Positions 44,128-52,508 of a DNA stretch of 64,000 nucleotides are shown in pieces; positions within the stretch are counted from its first letter, which is position 1; each line of letters opens with the position of its first letter. The notes beneath the pieces were generated by a model that did not search any database, was not told the DNA's origin, and saw only the letters and a program-made list of their open reading frames with translations. The position numbers were made by a program, and so were the translations under genes. Source of the DNA: JAAZHD01 sp012510895 (GTDB lineage Bacteria > Bacillota > Clostridia > Caldicoprobacterales > DTU083); NCBI GenBank assembly GCA_050951465.1, contig JBMNJC010000015.1:1-64000 (forward strand), written 5' to 3'.

Positions 44128-44201
44128 GGCGGCATAGCCAAGTGGTAAGGCAGAGGACTGCAAATCCTTTATCCCCAGTTCAAATCTGGGTGCCGCCTCC
44201 A
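44128..44201 (+). tRNA. tRNA-Cys (anticodon GCA)
   Basis: Acceptor stem GGCGGCA/TGCCGCC, anticodon loop CTGCAAA, T-loop GTTCAAATC, encoded CCA. Confidence 0.96.
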
Positions 44202-44257
44202 TTTTATTCAATTTAGATTATATTGACCGCAGGCAGCGCATAATAATAAATAAATAC

Positions 44258-44347
44258 GCCGGAGTGGCGGAACTGGCAGACGCACAGGACTTAAAATCCT
44301 GCGGTTTGAAGAAAACCGTACCGGTTCGATTCCGGTCTCCGGCACCA
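44258..44347 (+). tRNA. tRNA-Leu (anticodon TAA)
   Basis: Acceptor stem GCCGGAG/CTCCGGC, anticodon loop CTTAAAA, long variable arm typical of Leu tRNA, T-loop GTTCGATTC, encoded CCA. Confidence 0.96.
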
Positions 44348-44350
44348 CAG

Positions 44351-44389
44351 CAAGGGCTTCAGCGATTTAACTGAAGCCCTTGTTTCTTT
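44351..44389 (+). terminator. Terminator of the tRNA operon
   Basis: A perfect 12-base stem CAAGGGCTTCAG/CTGAAGCCCTTG with an 8-base loop, then a T-rich tail, 3 bases after the last tRNA. Confidence 0.92.
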
Positions 44390-44518
44390 CGGCTTGTTTT
44401 ATGTGTACAATCTAATTTTTACCACTAATAGTTATTGAACTGTGTCAACAACAGGAGTAGTATTTATTTAAAAGTATTTTACTATTAAATATCAAATCTG
44501 CTGAAAGGAGGTAATACA

Positions 44519-44869
44519 TTGAAAATAAAAGATGTATGTAAAATATTAAACGCCAGAGTGCTCGCCGGAGAAGAGATGATGGATTTTGATATAGAATGTG
44601 CGTTTGGCTCAGACATGTTAAGCGATGTACTTACATTTGCCCGCGGAAGAATGGCGCTCCTAACCGGGCTGAACAGTCATCAGGTTATTCGCACAGCAGA
44701 GATAAGCGATATTCCTTTAATAATATTTGTAAGAGGCAGAACCCCTGATAAAGGTATTATTGATCTGGCTCACGGAAAGGACATTTGCCTCTTGGGAACA
44801 GATCTGATCATGTATGAAGCATGCGGGAAGCTGTACAATGCAGGGCTTCCTCCTGTAACGAGGTTATGA
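44519..44869 (+). CDS. DRTGG-domain protein
   Basis: A 116-residue protein matching the DRTGG domain as a stand-alone unit: MKIKDVCKILNARVLAGEE at the start, a middle FGSDMLSDVLTFARGRMALLTGL and a late IPLIIFVRGRTPD. The domain is otherwise found attached to phosphotransacetylase and CBS proteins and is of unknown ligand. TTG start at 44519 with a strong AAAGGAGGT site. Overlaps the following ATPase gene by 4 bases. In many Clostridia such a pair stands at the head of a cluster for NADH-linked [FeFe]-hydrogenase components (from memory); none of these follow here. Confidence 0.75.
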   Translation: MKIKDVCKILNARVLAGEEMMDFDIECAFGSDMLSDVLTFARGRMALLTGLNSHQVIRTAEISDIPLIIFVRGRTPDKGIIDLAHGKDICLLGTDLIMYEACGKLYNAGLPPVTRL

Positions 44870-45315
44870 AAATGAAAAGCGAATGTAAACTATTGTATGA
44901 GGAATGCTTTCCCGTAACTGCTGGGAATCTTGAACACGCCGGGGAAGCATCCGTAAAAATAAAGAGGATATTAAAAAAGTTAGGGATAGATTCGGATTTT
45001 ATTAAAAGAGTAAGCATTGCCTGCTATGAGGCAGAAATGAATATGGTTATATATTCCTGCGGAGGCAGCATTAAATTGGAAGTATATAATGATAAGGTCA
45101 TTGTTGTTGCTGAGGATTGCGGCCCTGGGATAGCGGATGTGGAACTTGCACTCAGAGATGGATATTCAACAGCTTCGGATTATGTTTTAAGTCAAGGCTT
45201 TGGGGCCGGGAGAGGCTTTTCCAATATTAAGAGGTGCTCGGATTCATTTTCTATCATTTCAGAAGTCGGGAAAGGAACTAAACTGACTTTATGTTTTAAT
45301 ATATCAGGTACATAA
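44866..45315 (+). CDS. Anti-sigma-factor-type serine kinase/ATPase (HATPase_c)
   Basis: A 149-residue stand-alone GHKL ATP-binding domain as in RsbW/SpoIIAB: VSIACYEAEMNMVIYS (N-box, with Glu and Asn), VVAEDCGPGIADVE (G1 box D-x-G-P-G-I) and GFGAGRGFSNIKRCSD plus KGTKLTLCF (G2 box). Probably phosphorylates or binds a partner regulator; the partner is not in the window. Start at 44866 overlaps the DRTGG stop (ATGA); the longer frame from 44821 lies inside the DRTGG gene. Confidence 0.8.
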   Translation: MKMKSECKLLYEECFPVTAGNLEHAGEASVKIKRILKKLGIDSDFIKRVSIACYEAEMNMVIYSCGGSIKLEVYNDKVIVVAEDCGPGIADVELALRDGYSTASDYVLSQGFGAGRGFSNIKRCSDSFSIISEVGKGTKLTLCFNISGT

Positions 45316-45468
45316 ATCCTTGTTTTTTCAGCGCGTATACTGGCTTCGCCGATGAATAATAAATAATTTATCAAAGAAAGTTAAGGTATTTGGGGTGAAT
45401 TTACACCTTAAAAAGAAAATATAAAAATAATAACGGTAATATAAATATGAATATACATATAAACAGGA

Positions 45469-45496
45469 TTAACATTGGTATAATTTCTGATATAAT
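45469..45496 (+). promoter_or_regulatory. Promoter directly before a hairpin
   Basis: TTAACA at 45469-45474, 16-base spacer, perfect TATAAT at 45491-45496. Transcription would begin inside or at the edge of the hairpin that starts at 45497. Confidence 0.55.
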
Positions 45497-45542
45497 AGCT
45501 ATGAGATGCATATGAATATTTAGCATCTCATAGCTTTTTTCT
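45497..45542 (+). terminator. Perfect 13-base hairpin with T tail, in the leader of the isomerase gene
   Basis: AGCTATGAGATGC/GCATCTCATAGCT with a 13-base loop and six T. It looks like a strong terminator, but it lies 180 bases after the last gene and directly after a promoter, so it may be a leader attenuator or the end of a very short RNA. Confidence 0.8.
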
Positions 45543-45602
45543 TGTCATTCGCAGCAGCATCTATCAAAGGACAATTCTATTTAGAAAGAGAGGAAAGATA
45601 TT

Positions 45603-46493
45603 ATGAGAATATCCACATCGATGAGTCATTTTGCCAATATATTCGGGGAGGAAGGTGCTATCCGCAAACTTGCTGAAATTGGTTTTGATGCCTATGATTT
45701 CTCCATGTTTGATATAGCAAGGGGCGGTCATCCCATAGGAGGCGAAGATTATAAGGCCTATGTGAAAAATCTTCGCAAGGCAGCGGATGAAAGCGGTATC
45801 GTATGCAACCAGTCCCATGCTCCTTTTCCGAGCTATTTAGTTAACAATGAGGAATATAACAAACATATTTTTCCCTACCTTGTCCGGGCTATTGAGGTAA
45901 CAGGTATGCTGAGCGGTGACAGTGTAGTAATCCATCCGGCTGTTTTTCCGGGCCATAAAATTGGCGGAGACTCGGCAGTCTGGGAAACCAATATGGAGTT
46001 TTATAATAACCTGCTTCCTTATGCAAAGGATAATAATGTAAAAATTGCGGTTGAGAATATGTTCAACTGGTATGAAGGAGATGCAACCGCTTCACCTGCA
46101 ACATGTTCCTCTCCTGAGGAATTTGTAAGATATATGGATGCCCTGGATCCAAATTATTTCATAGCATTACTGGATATCGGCCACAGTGAAATGGAAAATA
46201 CAGGCGGGAGATCAGCTGCAGAAATGATTAGGGCATTGGGCAGCCATCTTAAAGCGCTTCATGTCCATGACAATGATAAAGTACATGACCGTCATACGCT
46301 TCCCTTCACTCAAAAAATTAATTGGGATGAAGTCATGACAGCATTGAAAGAAATTGGATATAATGGAGACTTTACCTTTGAAGCTGAACAGTTTATCATG
46401 CAGTTCCCTGACGAACTGGCAGTATCTGCAGCAAAAATGATGCTGGATGTAGGCCGTTATTTAGTCGACAAATATGAACTGGGGAAAAAATAA
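45603..46493 (+). CDS. TIM-barrel sugar phosphate isomerase/epimerase
   Basis: A 296-residue xylose-isomerase-like barrel. Metal-site residues appear in VVIHPAVFPG (His), KIAVENMFNWYEGD (Glu), FIALLDIGHSEM (Asp, His), LKALHVHDNDKVHDRHTLPF (His) and FTFEAEQF (Glu). Different from the paralogue pair at 11697 and 28243. Substrate unknown. Good GAGAGGAAAG ribosome site. Preceded by the promoter-hairpin element. Confidence 0.85.
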   Translation: MRISTSMSHFANIFGEEGAIRKLAEIGFDAYDFSMFDIARGGHPIGGEDYKAYVKNLRKAADESGIVCNQSHAPFPSYLVNNEEYNKHIFPYLVRAIEVTGMLSGDSVVIHPAVFPGHKIGGDSAVWETNMEFYNNLLPYAKDNNVKIAVENMFNWYEGDATASPATCSSPEEFVRYMDALDPNYFIALLDIGHSEMENTGGRSAAEMIRALGSHLKALHVHDNDKVHDRHTLPFTQKINWDEVMTALKEIGYNGDFTFEAEQFIMQFPDELAVSAAKMMLDVGRYLVDKYELGKK

Positions 46494-46622
46494 ATTTTCC
46501 TGGTAAAAATATAAGTGAAACAAAGCATCATCGCCGTCGTCAGTACAATTAAGAGAGCAAATATTTTGAAAAGTTAAGCATGCCCCGGTTAAAAAATCTA
46601 TTTTGAAATGGAGTGGTAGGCG

Positions 46623-47606
46623 ATGAAGAAAACCTTCCTGCTTTTGGTGTCTATAGTATTGATTCTGCTGATTGCAGCCGGGTGTTCCAGCAAGTCAGCA
46701 AGAGATGAAGCCCCAAGTGAACAGAGTATCGGAAATAGCTCATATGGTGAAAGCATAAACAGGGGCGGGGAGAAGGGGTCGCTTCAGGCATCGGAAGATC
46801 TTGCAAGGCCCCCGGCTGACACAGCCGGCGGAAGTGAAGAGTTTATGCCGGAGACCGAAAACATCGGCGGGGTTAACCGGCTGGTTGCCGGCATGGGGTC
46901 CAAAATAATTAAGTCAGGGGCAATGACTGTGGAAACCCTGGAATTTGAAGAGACTACTTCTGCCATACAGCGCAGGGTGCAGGAAGCAGGCGGCTTTATT
47001 GCCTCCTCCAATATTCAGGGCTGGTCCAGGGAAGATGCAAAGTACAAGCCCATGCGCACTGCCAGCTATAAGGTGCGGATCCCCAGTGAAAAATTCGAAC
47101 ACTTCATGAACGCGGTTGGAGAGCTGGGTAACGTAATCCGCAGTGAAAGCTGGGGAGAAGATGTGTCTGCCCAGTATTTTGATACGGAGGCCAGGCTCAG
47201 ATCTCTGGAAATTCAGGAAGAGCGTCTGCTTACGATACTTTCCAGGGCAGAAGAACTTAAGGATATTATTGAGCTGGAGCGGGAGCTTTCAACCGTACGT
47301 TATGAGATTGAAAGCTTAACCGGAACCCTTCGCAAATACGATAATCTGGTAGCTTACTCCACATTGGAAATAGAGGTGCGGGAAGTTGAAAGGATTACAG
47401 AAAGCGAGAAGGAACCGGTTACACTGTGGGAAAAGATAGGAAAACGCTTCCGGGACTCCATTGAAGCTGCCGGGAGATTTGCAGAAGGCGTGCTGCTGTT
47501 TTTCATAAGCGCCATCCCCTTTCTGTTCTTACTGGGCATTGTACTTTTAATACCCTATGGAATAATCAGACTGATTCGCAAAAAATCTTTAAAAAACATA
47601 AATTAA
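46623..47606 (+). CDS. DUF4349 lipoprotein
   Basis: A 327-residue surface lipoprotein. The signal peptide ends in the lipobox LIAAGC (Cys about residue 21), followed by a low-complexity Ser/Gly/Glu linker. The DUF4349 domain runs from about 95 to 255 (KIIKSGAMTVETLEFEE ... SYKVRIPSEKFEHFM ... RLRSLEIQEERLLTILSRAEELKDIIELE), with a coiled-coil near 205-240. A C-terminal membrane segment (about 285-315) and basic tail follow. Function of DUF4349 is unknown; it is common in Clostridia. Confidence 0.88.
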   Translation: MKKTFLLLVSIVLILLIAAGCSSKSARDEAPSEQSIGNSSYGESINRGGEKGSLQASEDLARPPADTAGGSEEFMPETENIGGVNRLVAGMGSKIIKSGAMTVETLEFEETTSAIQRRVQEAGGFIASSNIQGWSREDAKYKPMRTASYKVRIPSEKFEHFMNAVGELGNVIRSESWGEDVSAQYFDTEARLRSLEIQEERLLTILSRAEELKDIIELERELSTVRYEIESLTGTLRKYDNLVAYSTLEIEVREVERITESEKEPVTLWEKIGKRFRDSIEAAGRFAEGVLLFFISAIPFLFLLGIVLLIPYGIIRLIRKKSLKNIN

Positions 47607-47622
47607 AAAAGCATTGGTATTT

Positions 47623-47654
47623 GGCCGCAGGAAAATTCTGCGGCTTTATTTTTT
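47623..47654 (+). terminator. Terminator after the lipoprotein gene
   Basis: Stem GCCGCAG/CTGCGGC with a 7-base loop, then TTTATTTTTT. Confidence 0.88.
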
Positions 47655-47849
47655 CTTATATTGCATTGTCTTACTTAATAACCATTAAATACAACGAAGC
47701 TGTAAATCATGGCTGGGAATACTAGTCATGCGGGAAACTATCAAAAAAAATTGCATATAATGTAACAGCGCGTTGGAGAAGAAGCATCATTCCTCTGAAG
47801 AAAAGAAGCATATTCATAGAATCTCAGAGGATGGAAGGGAAGTGATAAT

Positions 47850-48725
47850 ATGCAGCTTTTTTCCATCGGGGTGGAAGAACGGGACATAGATATAAAGAAA
47901 GCACTTATTCGTAAGGTTCATATAGGGAAACCTGATGGATTGAATATTGAACAGAAAAAAAGCGGGGATTTATTATTTCTTAATTATATCAGTGACAGAA
48001 AGGACAATCCTAACATTGGCGAAATACGGAAAAAACTGAAGGAATATATGGCAAACATCATATCGGAAATAATACTGGAAGATCTTCAGTCCTATATGGT
48101 GGAAAAGATTATAGAGGATGAGTATTATTATTTCGGACAGGAAGACCGGAACAGGATACTAAGGGATGCCATGGCCATTATGTGGGGCGGAAATCCGACG
48201 ATCCGGAGCGAGGTGATACGCAGCAGGTGGCGGGCCAGGGTCTGGCAGAGGATCATGGAGCATCTGGAGAATAACGATGAGCTGGTACTGGGAGGATTTA
48301 TCCGGTTTCGCTTAAAAGACTTCAGGCAGGAGTTGGAAGAGGCAGTTGACCGGGCGGTTGATGAATTACTCATCGAAAAAGAATACAGTGAATTCATAAA
48401 ACTGCTCAGATACTTTGTGGAAGTCCAGGAACCTAAGGTTGAAGAAGTTCATGTTCTGATGGGAGAGGATAAAAAGTATACTCTGCTTGATTCCAATCTC
48501 CGCATTATAAATAACGAGTTTCTGGAAGATATGGCCAGGGAAATCGGTGACGGGGATATCAGCCACGATGATCTGCTTATAAGTTCTCTGATAACCATAG
48601 CGCCAAAGCAAATCACCATACATCAGTTCGACCGCATACAGAATAAAGAACTGTTAAATACTATAAAAAATGTATTTAACGGCAGAGTGATAATGTCCAG
48701 GGACGGAATTCTGCCCCGGCAGTAA
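47850..48725 (+). CDS. ytxC: Putative sporulation protein YtxC
   Basis: A 291-residue soluble helical protein that matches the YtxC family of spore-formers; its location a short distance before thrS is also the usual one. Recognised by the middle segment EDLQSYMVEKIIEDEYYYF and the late LISSLITIAPKQITIHQFD ... LLNTIKNVFNGRV. Function in sporulation is not defined. Ribosome site GGAAGGGAAGTG. A 7-base inverted repeat (CCTCTGA/TCAGAGG, 47792-47830) lies just upstream of it. Confidence 0.82.
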   Translation: MQLFSIGVEERDIDIKKALIRKVHIGKPDGLNIEQKKSGDLLFLNYISDRKDNPNIGEIRKKLKEYMANIISEIILEDLQSYMVEKIIEDEYYYFGQEDRNRILRDAMAIMWGGNPTIRSEVIRSRWRARVWQRIMEHLENNDELVLGGFIRFRLKDFRQELEEAVDRAVDELLIEKEYSEFIKLLRYFVEVQEPKVEEVHVLMGEDKKYTLLDSNLRIINNEFLEDMAREIGDGDISHDDLLISSLITIAPKQITIHQFDRIQNKELLNTIKNVFNGRVIMSRDGILPRQ

Positions 48726-48832
48726 GAGTCAATTTGTTTGCAGGCTTGCAGAATTTGGGCCTTTCAATTCATCTTATGATGGTATAGAATGTATATCCGG
48801 ATAATTATGCTTGCCATATGAGGTGAATTTAT

Positions 48833-49429
48833 TTGATAGAAATAATTATAATGATTGCGGCAGGCGCCCTGATCGGATGGTTCACAAACACTGTAGCCAT
48901 AAAGATGTTGTTCAGACCTCTAAAGCCCTGGCGCATTCCTTTTACCCAAATTGAGTTCCAGGGCCTCATCCCCAGGCGCAGGGCGGAAATTACCTCAAGC
49001 ATTAGCAAAACTGTAGAAGAGCAGCTGGTCTCAGTAAAGTATATGGCCGGCAGGCTTGTTGAGGGAGAAAATAAGGCCGAGCTTGTTCGGATTATTCGGG
49101 TAAAAATTTTATCCGTTATTGAAGATAAGATTCCGTCCATAATACCTAAAGGGATAACACAGGCCTTGCTGGCTCGCCTGAAGATGGTGCTGACAGAGGA
49201 AATAGAGAACTTTATTGACAATTCCCTGGTGGAGATGATAGAACAAACCGTTGAGAAAATCGATATCAGCAGTATGGTGGAAGAACAGATTAACAGCCTG
49301 GAGCTGCAGGAAGTGGAAAGGCTTATCCTTGATATAGCCGGCAGGGAATTAAAATACATTGAGCTTTTAGGCGGCATTCTGGGCGGGGTAATCGGGCTTG
49401 TCCAGGGTCTGATAATAAGGTTTCTGTAA
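48833..49429 (+). CDS. DUF445 membrane protein
   Basis: A 198-residue protein with the DUF445 signature at the N-terminus: a membrane segment with GALIGWFTNTVAIKMLFRP followed by FQGLIPRRRAEI. A second membrane segment closes the protein (GGILGGVIGLVQGLII). This is the short form of the family; function unknown. TTG start at 48833 with GAGGTGA upstream. Confidence 0.85.
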   Translation: MIEIIIMIAAGALIGWFTNTVAIKMLFRPLKPWRIPFTQIEFQGLIPRRRAEITSSISKTVEEQLVSVKYMAGRLVEGENKAELVRIIRVKILSVIEDKIPSIIPKGITQALLARLKMVLTEEIENFIDNSLVEMIEQTVEKIDISSMVEEQINSLELQEVERLILDIAGRELKYIELLGGILGGVIGLVQGLIIRFL

Positions 49430-49444
49430 CCTTTCAAATCTGTC

Positions 49445-49473
49445 TTGACAGGCGGAATGAGGCAGATTATAAT
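49445..49473 (+). promoter_or_regulatory. Promoter of thrS
   Basis: Perfect TTGACA at 49445-49450 and TATAAT at 49468-49473 with a 17-base spacer, directly before the T-box leader. Confidence 0.9.
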
Positions 49474-49479
49474 AGGATA

Positions 49480-49718
49480 AATAAAGAAAAGATGCATATT
49501 AAAATGCGATGACGAGGACGAGTAGACCAAACAATCTGTCATCAGAGAGGGAAATCCAGAGGCTGAAAGGTTTCCCGGTCAGACTTGGTTGAAGACCAGC
49601 CTCCGAGCATTTCGGCCGGAAGCCGTTAAAATCCTAATGAGTTGGGCAGTATACTGCCAACAAGGGTGGAACCGCGAGCAGAGCACTCGTCCCTTTCGGG
49701 ATGGGCGCTTTTTTTATA
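49480..49718 (+). promoter_or_regulatory. T-box riboswitch, threonine type
   Basis: A tRNA-sensing leader for thrS. The conserved T-box sequence AAGGGTGGAACCGCG lies at 49662-49676. The GACGAGGACGAGTAGA start of Stem I (near 49511), the AGAGAGGG/GTTTCCC distal stem and the C-terminal terminator (GTCCC-TTTC-GGGAT with flanking pairs, then seven T, ending near 49717) are present. The likely specifier codon is ACC at 49595-49597 (Thr). Uncharged tRNA-Thr would favour the antiterminator and thrS expression. Confidence 0.93.
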
Positions 49719-49799
49719 CTTAAAATTATTAATCAGACCAGGATAGGTTTATTCTATTTGGGTTAAAATTCAGGAAATTATTAACAGGAGTGAAATATA

Positions 49800-51704
49800 A
49801 TGAAGATCAGACTAAAGGATAATTCTGTAAAGGAATATCCAGAAGGCATGTCCGTACTGGATATCGCAAAGGACATAAGCCCCGGCCTGGCCAGAGCCGC
49901 AATGGCTGCAGAGGTTAACGGGAAAACAGTGGATCTAAGGGAAGAATTACACGAAGATGCCGATTTAAATATACTTACCTTTGATGATCCTGAGGGTAAA
50001 AAGGCTTTCTGGCATACTTCTTCTCATATTCTTGCCCAGGCGGTTAAAAAATTATTCCCGGATGCCAGACTTGCCATAGGTCCGGCCATTGACAATGGTT
50101 TTTACTATGATTTTGATGTTGACCACCCCTTCAGCACTGAAGATCTTGACACCATTGAAAAGGAAATGGAGCGCATTGTAAAGGAAGATCTTAAGCTCAG
50201 CCGATTTGAACTTCCCAGGGAAGAAGCCGTTCGGTATATGGAAGAAAAGGGTGAATCCTACAAGGTAGAGCTTATAAACGAACTGCCGGAAGATGCAACC
50301 ATTTCATTTTATACACAGGGTGACTTTACGGATCTGTGCGCCGGACCCCATATAATGTCCACGGGTGCGGTAAAGGCCTTTAAGCTTCTGAGCGTCGCCG
50401 GAGCTTACTGGAGGGGAAGTGAAGAAAACAAAATGCTGCAGCGCATTTATGGCATATCCTTCCCGAAGAAGAGTCAGTTAAAGGAATATCTGGACCGGCT
50501 TGAGGAAGCGAAGAAAAGAGATCACCGGAAATTGGGCAAGGAACTGGATTTATTCAGTATCCATGAAGAAGGCCCCGGTTTTCCTTTCTTCCATCCCAAG
50601 GGAATGGTTGTCCGCAACGAACTTGAAAATTTCTGGAGAAAGGAGCATATCCGCAGAGGTTACGAGGAAATAAAGACTCCCATTATTCTTAATCGGGACT
50701 TATGGGTACGCTCCGGACATTGGGATCACTACAAGAAAAATATGTACTTTACTAAAATTGATGAAGGCGACTATGCGGTCAAACCCATGAATTGCCCCGG
50801 AGGCATGCTTACTTATAAAAGACGGATCTACAGTTATCGTGATCTGCCGGTTAAAATGGCTGAATTGGGTTTGGTTCACCGGCATGAGCTTTCCGGAGTT
50901 CTGCACGGCCTTATGAGAGTGCGCTGCTTCACCCAGGATGATGCCCATATCTTCATGCTGCCTGAGCAGATAAAGGATGAAATAATTAAGGTAATTGACC
51001 TGGTAGATTATATTTACAGCCTGTTTGGCTTCAAATACCGGGTGGAACTGTCAACCAGACCGGAAGATGCCATGGGAAGCGTGGAAGACTGGGACAGAGC
51101 AACTGCGGCGCTGCGTGAAGCCCTGGAAGAGATAGGACTTGATTACAAGGTTAATGAGGGAGACGGCGCATTCTACGGACCCAAGATCGACTTCCATCTG
51201 GAAGACTCTCTGGGACGTTCCTGGCAGTGCGGCACCATTCAGCTGGATTTCCAGATGCCTGAGCGCTTTGATTTAACATATGTAGGGCCTGACGGGGAAA
51301 AGCACAGACCGGTTATGATTCACAGGGCGATTTTTGGAAGCCTTGAGCGCTTTATAGCCATTCTGATCGAGCATTTCGCAGGAGCCTTCCCGACCTGGCT
51401 GGCGCCTGTACAGGTAAAGCTTCTGTCCATTACCGATCGTTCCAATGAATTTATAAAGCAGCTTCACAGCGAGTTTATAGACAGTGAAATCAGGTCTGAA
51501 ATGGACCTGCGCAATGAAAAGGTGGGCTTTAAAATCAGGGAAGCGCAGCTTGAGAAAGTTCCGTATATGCTGATAGTGGGCGACAAGGAACTGGAAAACG
51601 GCACTGTAGCAGTACGTTCAAGGAAAAAAGGCGATTTGGGCGCTATGAAGCCTGAAGAGTTCAAGGCAATGCTGCAAAAGGAAATAGCTGAAAAATCCCT
51701 GTGA
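49800..51704 (+). CDS. thrS: Threonyl-tRNA synthetase
   Basis: A 634-residue class II synthetase, full length. Domains in order: TGS (about 1-62), the editing/SAD domain with FWHTSSHILAQAVK and FTDLCAGPHI, the catalytic core with zinc Cys in MNCPGGMLTY (about residue 331) and His in DDAHIF, motif 3 near HRAIFGSLERF, and the anticodon-binding domain from about 535. Ribosome site ACAGGAGTG. Controlled by the T-box upstream. Confidence 0.97.
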   Translation: MKIRLKDNSVKEYPEGMSVLDIAKDISPGLARAAMAAEVNGKTVDLREELHEDADLNILTFDDPEGKKAFWHTSSHILAQAVKKLFPDARLAIGPAIDNGFYYDFDVDHPFSTEDLDTIEKEMERIVKEDLKLSRFELPREEAVRYMEEKGESYKVELINELPEDATISFYTQGDFTDLCAGPHIMSTGAVKAFKLLSVAGAYWRGSEENKMLQRIYGISFPKKSQLKEYLDRLEEAKKRDHRKLGKELDLFSIHEEGPGFPFFHPKGMVVRNELENFWRKEHIRRGYEEIKTPIILNRDLWVRSGHWDHYKKNMYFTKIDEGDYAVKPMNCPGGMLTYKRRIYSYRDLPVKMAELGLVHRHELSGVLHGLMRVRCFTQDDAHIFMLPEQIKDEIIKVIDLVDYIYSLFGFKYRVELSTRPEDAMGSVEDWDRATAALREALEEIGLDYKVNEGDGAFYGPKIDFHLEDSLGRSWQCGTIQLDFQMPERFDLTYVGPDGEKHRPVMIHRAIFGSLERFIAILIEHFAGAFPTWLAPVQVKLLSITDRSNEFIKQLHSEFIDSEIRSEMDLRNEKVGFKIREAQLEKVPYMLIVGDKELENGTVAVRSRKKGDLGAMKPEEFKAMLQKEIAEKSL

Positions 51705-51747
51705 TATGTGTGTAATATATGAAATATGAAAAATATGCATGAATCAG

Positions 51748-51777
51748 TTGACAACAGACAATAGTCTGTGGTATTCT
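51748..51777 (+). promoter_or_regulatory. Promoter of the infC-rpmI-rplT operon
   Basis: TTGACA at 51748-51753, 18-base spacer, TATTCT at 51772-51777. The spacer holds a perfect inverted repeat, ACAGAC-AATA-GTCTGT. Confidence 0.75.
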
Positions 51778-51783
51778 TGATGA

Positions 51784-51960
51784 GCGAACAAGTAGAAGCT
51801 ATCCACTTCTCACCTTCCGACCCGAGGTCAGGCAAGGTTCAGCAATGATATGTTTTCCTATGCATATTTTGGAGTGGGTAGAATCTGCCCGCTCTTTTTT
51901 GTTTGTAAAACAGGGCGCAGGCAGTCGAGGAAGTTGGTAAAGCCGGCTTTCAATTTTACC
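51784..51960 (+). promoter_or_regulatory. infC/L20-type ribosomal protein leader with attenuator
   Basis: Leader of about 180 bases. The segment CTATCCACTTCTCACCTT near 51799-51816 resembles the L20-binding leader of Firmicutes infC operons. A terminator hairpin GAGTGGG/CCCGCTC (51872-51894) followed by six T lies in the middle of the leader, so L20 binding probably promotes premature termination. The match to the Rfam L20 leader is from memory. Confidence 0.7.
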
Positions 51961-51974
51961 GGAGGTGAATGAAT

Positions 51975-52490
51975 ATTAGTAATAAGGAATTCTCCATCAA
52001 TGAAGGAATCAAGGCAAAAGAACTGCGGGTGGTAGACAGCAACGGCAATCAGCTGGGTATTATGCCGACTCGCAAGGCACTGGAACTGGCAGACCAGCAG
52101 CAGCTGGATCTGGTCTTAATCGCTCCTAAAAGCAATCCTCCCGTAGGAAAGATTATGGACTACGGAAAGTACAGGTTTGAGATTGCCAAAAAGGAGAAGG
52201 AAGCACGAAAGAAACAGCGGGTTATCGATGTAAAGGAAATACGTCTGTCTGCTTCCATAGAAGAGCATGATATGGCGGTTAAGGCACGAAATGCGGATAA
52301 ATTTCTGCGTTCCGGTGACAAGGTAAAAGTGTCTATTCGATTCCGCGGGCGCGAAATGGCCCATCAAGAAGTTGGATATCAGGTAATGGAGAAATTCAAA
52401 ACGCTTCTGACTGCTGATATGGTTGTAGAAAGACAGCCAAGGCTCGAAGGAAGAAGCATGATCATGATTCTGGCACCACATGAAGGCTAG
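51975..52490 (+). CDS. infC: Translation initiation factor IF-3, probable ATT start
   Basis: About 171 residues. N-domain (INEGIKAKELRVVDSNGNQLGIM), Lys-rich linker (AKKEKEARKKQR) and C-domain (VKEIRLSASIEEHDMAVKARNADKFL ... VSIRFRGREMAHQEVGYQ) are complete. The start is instructive: GGAGGTG ends at 51967, only one base before the ATG at 51969 but seven before an ATT at 51975. ATT is the well-known rare start of infC, which IF-3 itself discriminates against, giving autoregulation, so I choose it. Confidence 0.9.
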   Translation: MSNKEFSINEGIKAKELRVVDSNGNQLGIMPTRKALELADQQQLDLVLIAPKSNPPVGKIMDYGKYRFEIAKKEKEARKKQRVIDVKEIRLSASIEEHDMAVKARNADKFLRSGDKVKVSIRFRGREMAHQEVGYQVMEKFKTLLTADMVVERQPRLEGRSMIMILAPHEG

Positions 52491-52508
52491 AGGGGAGGAA
52501 AAGACCAT

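Noticed and set aside
43761..44347. Possible CRISPR-like repeat spacing
   Set aside because: The regular repeats are the conserved T-loops of six tandem tRNA genes.
48829..49542. Open frame of 237 codons on the minus strand
   Set aside because: Antisense to the DUF445 gene and the thrS promoter region; Ser/Ile-rich composition typical of a complementary frame.
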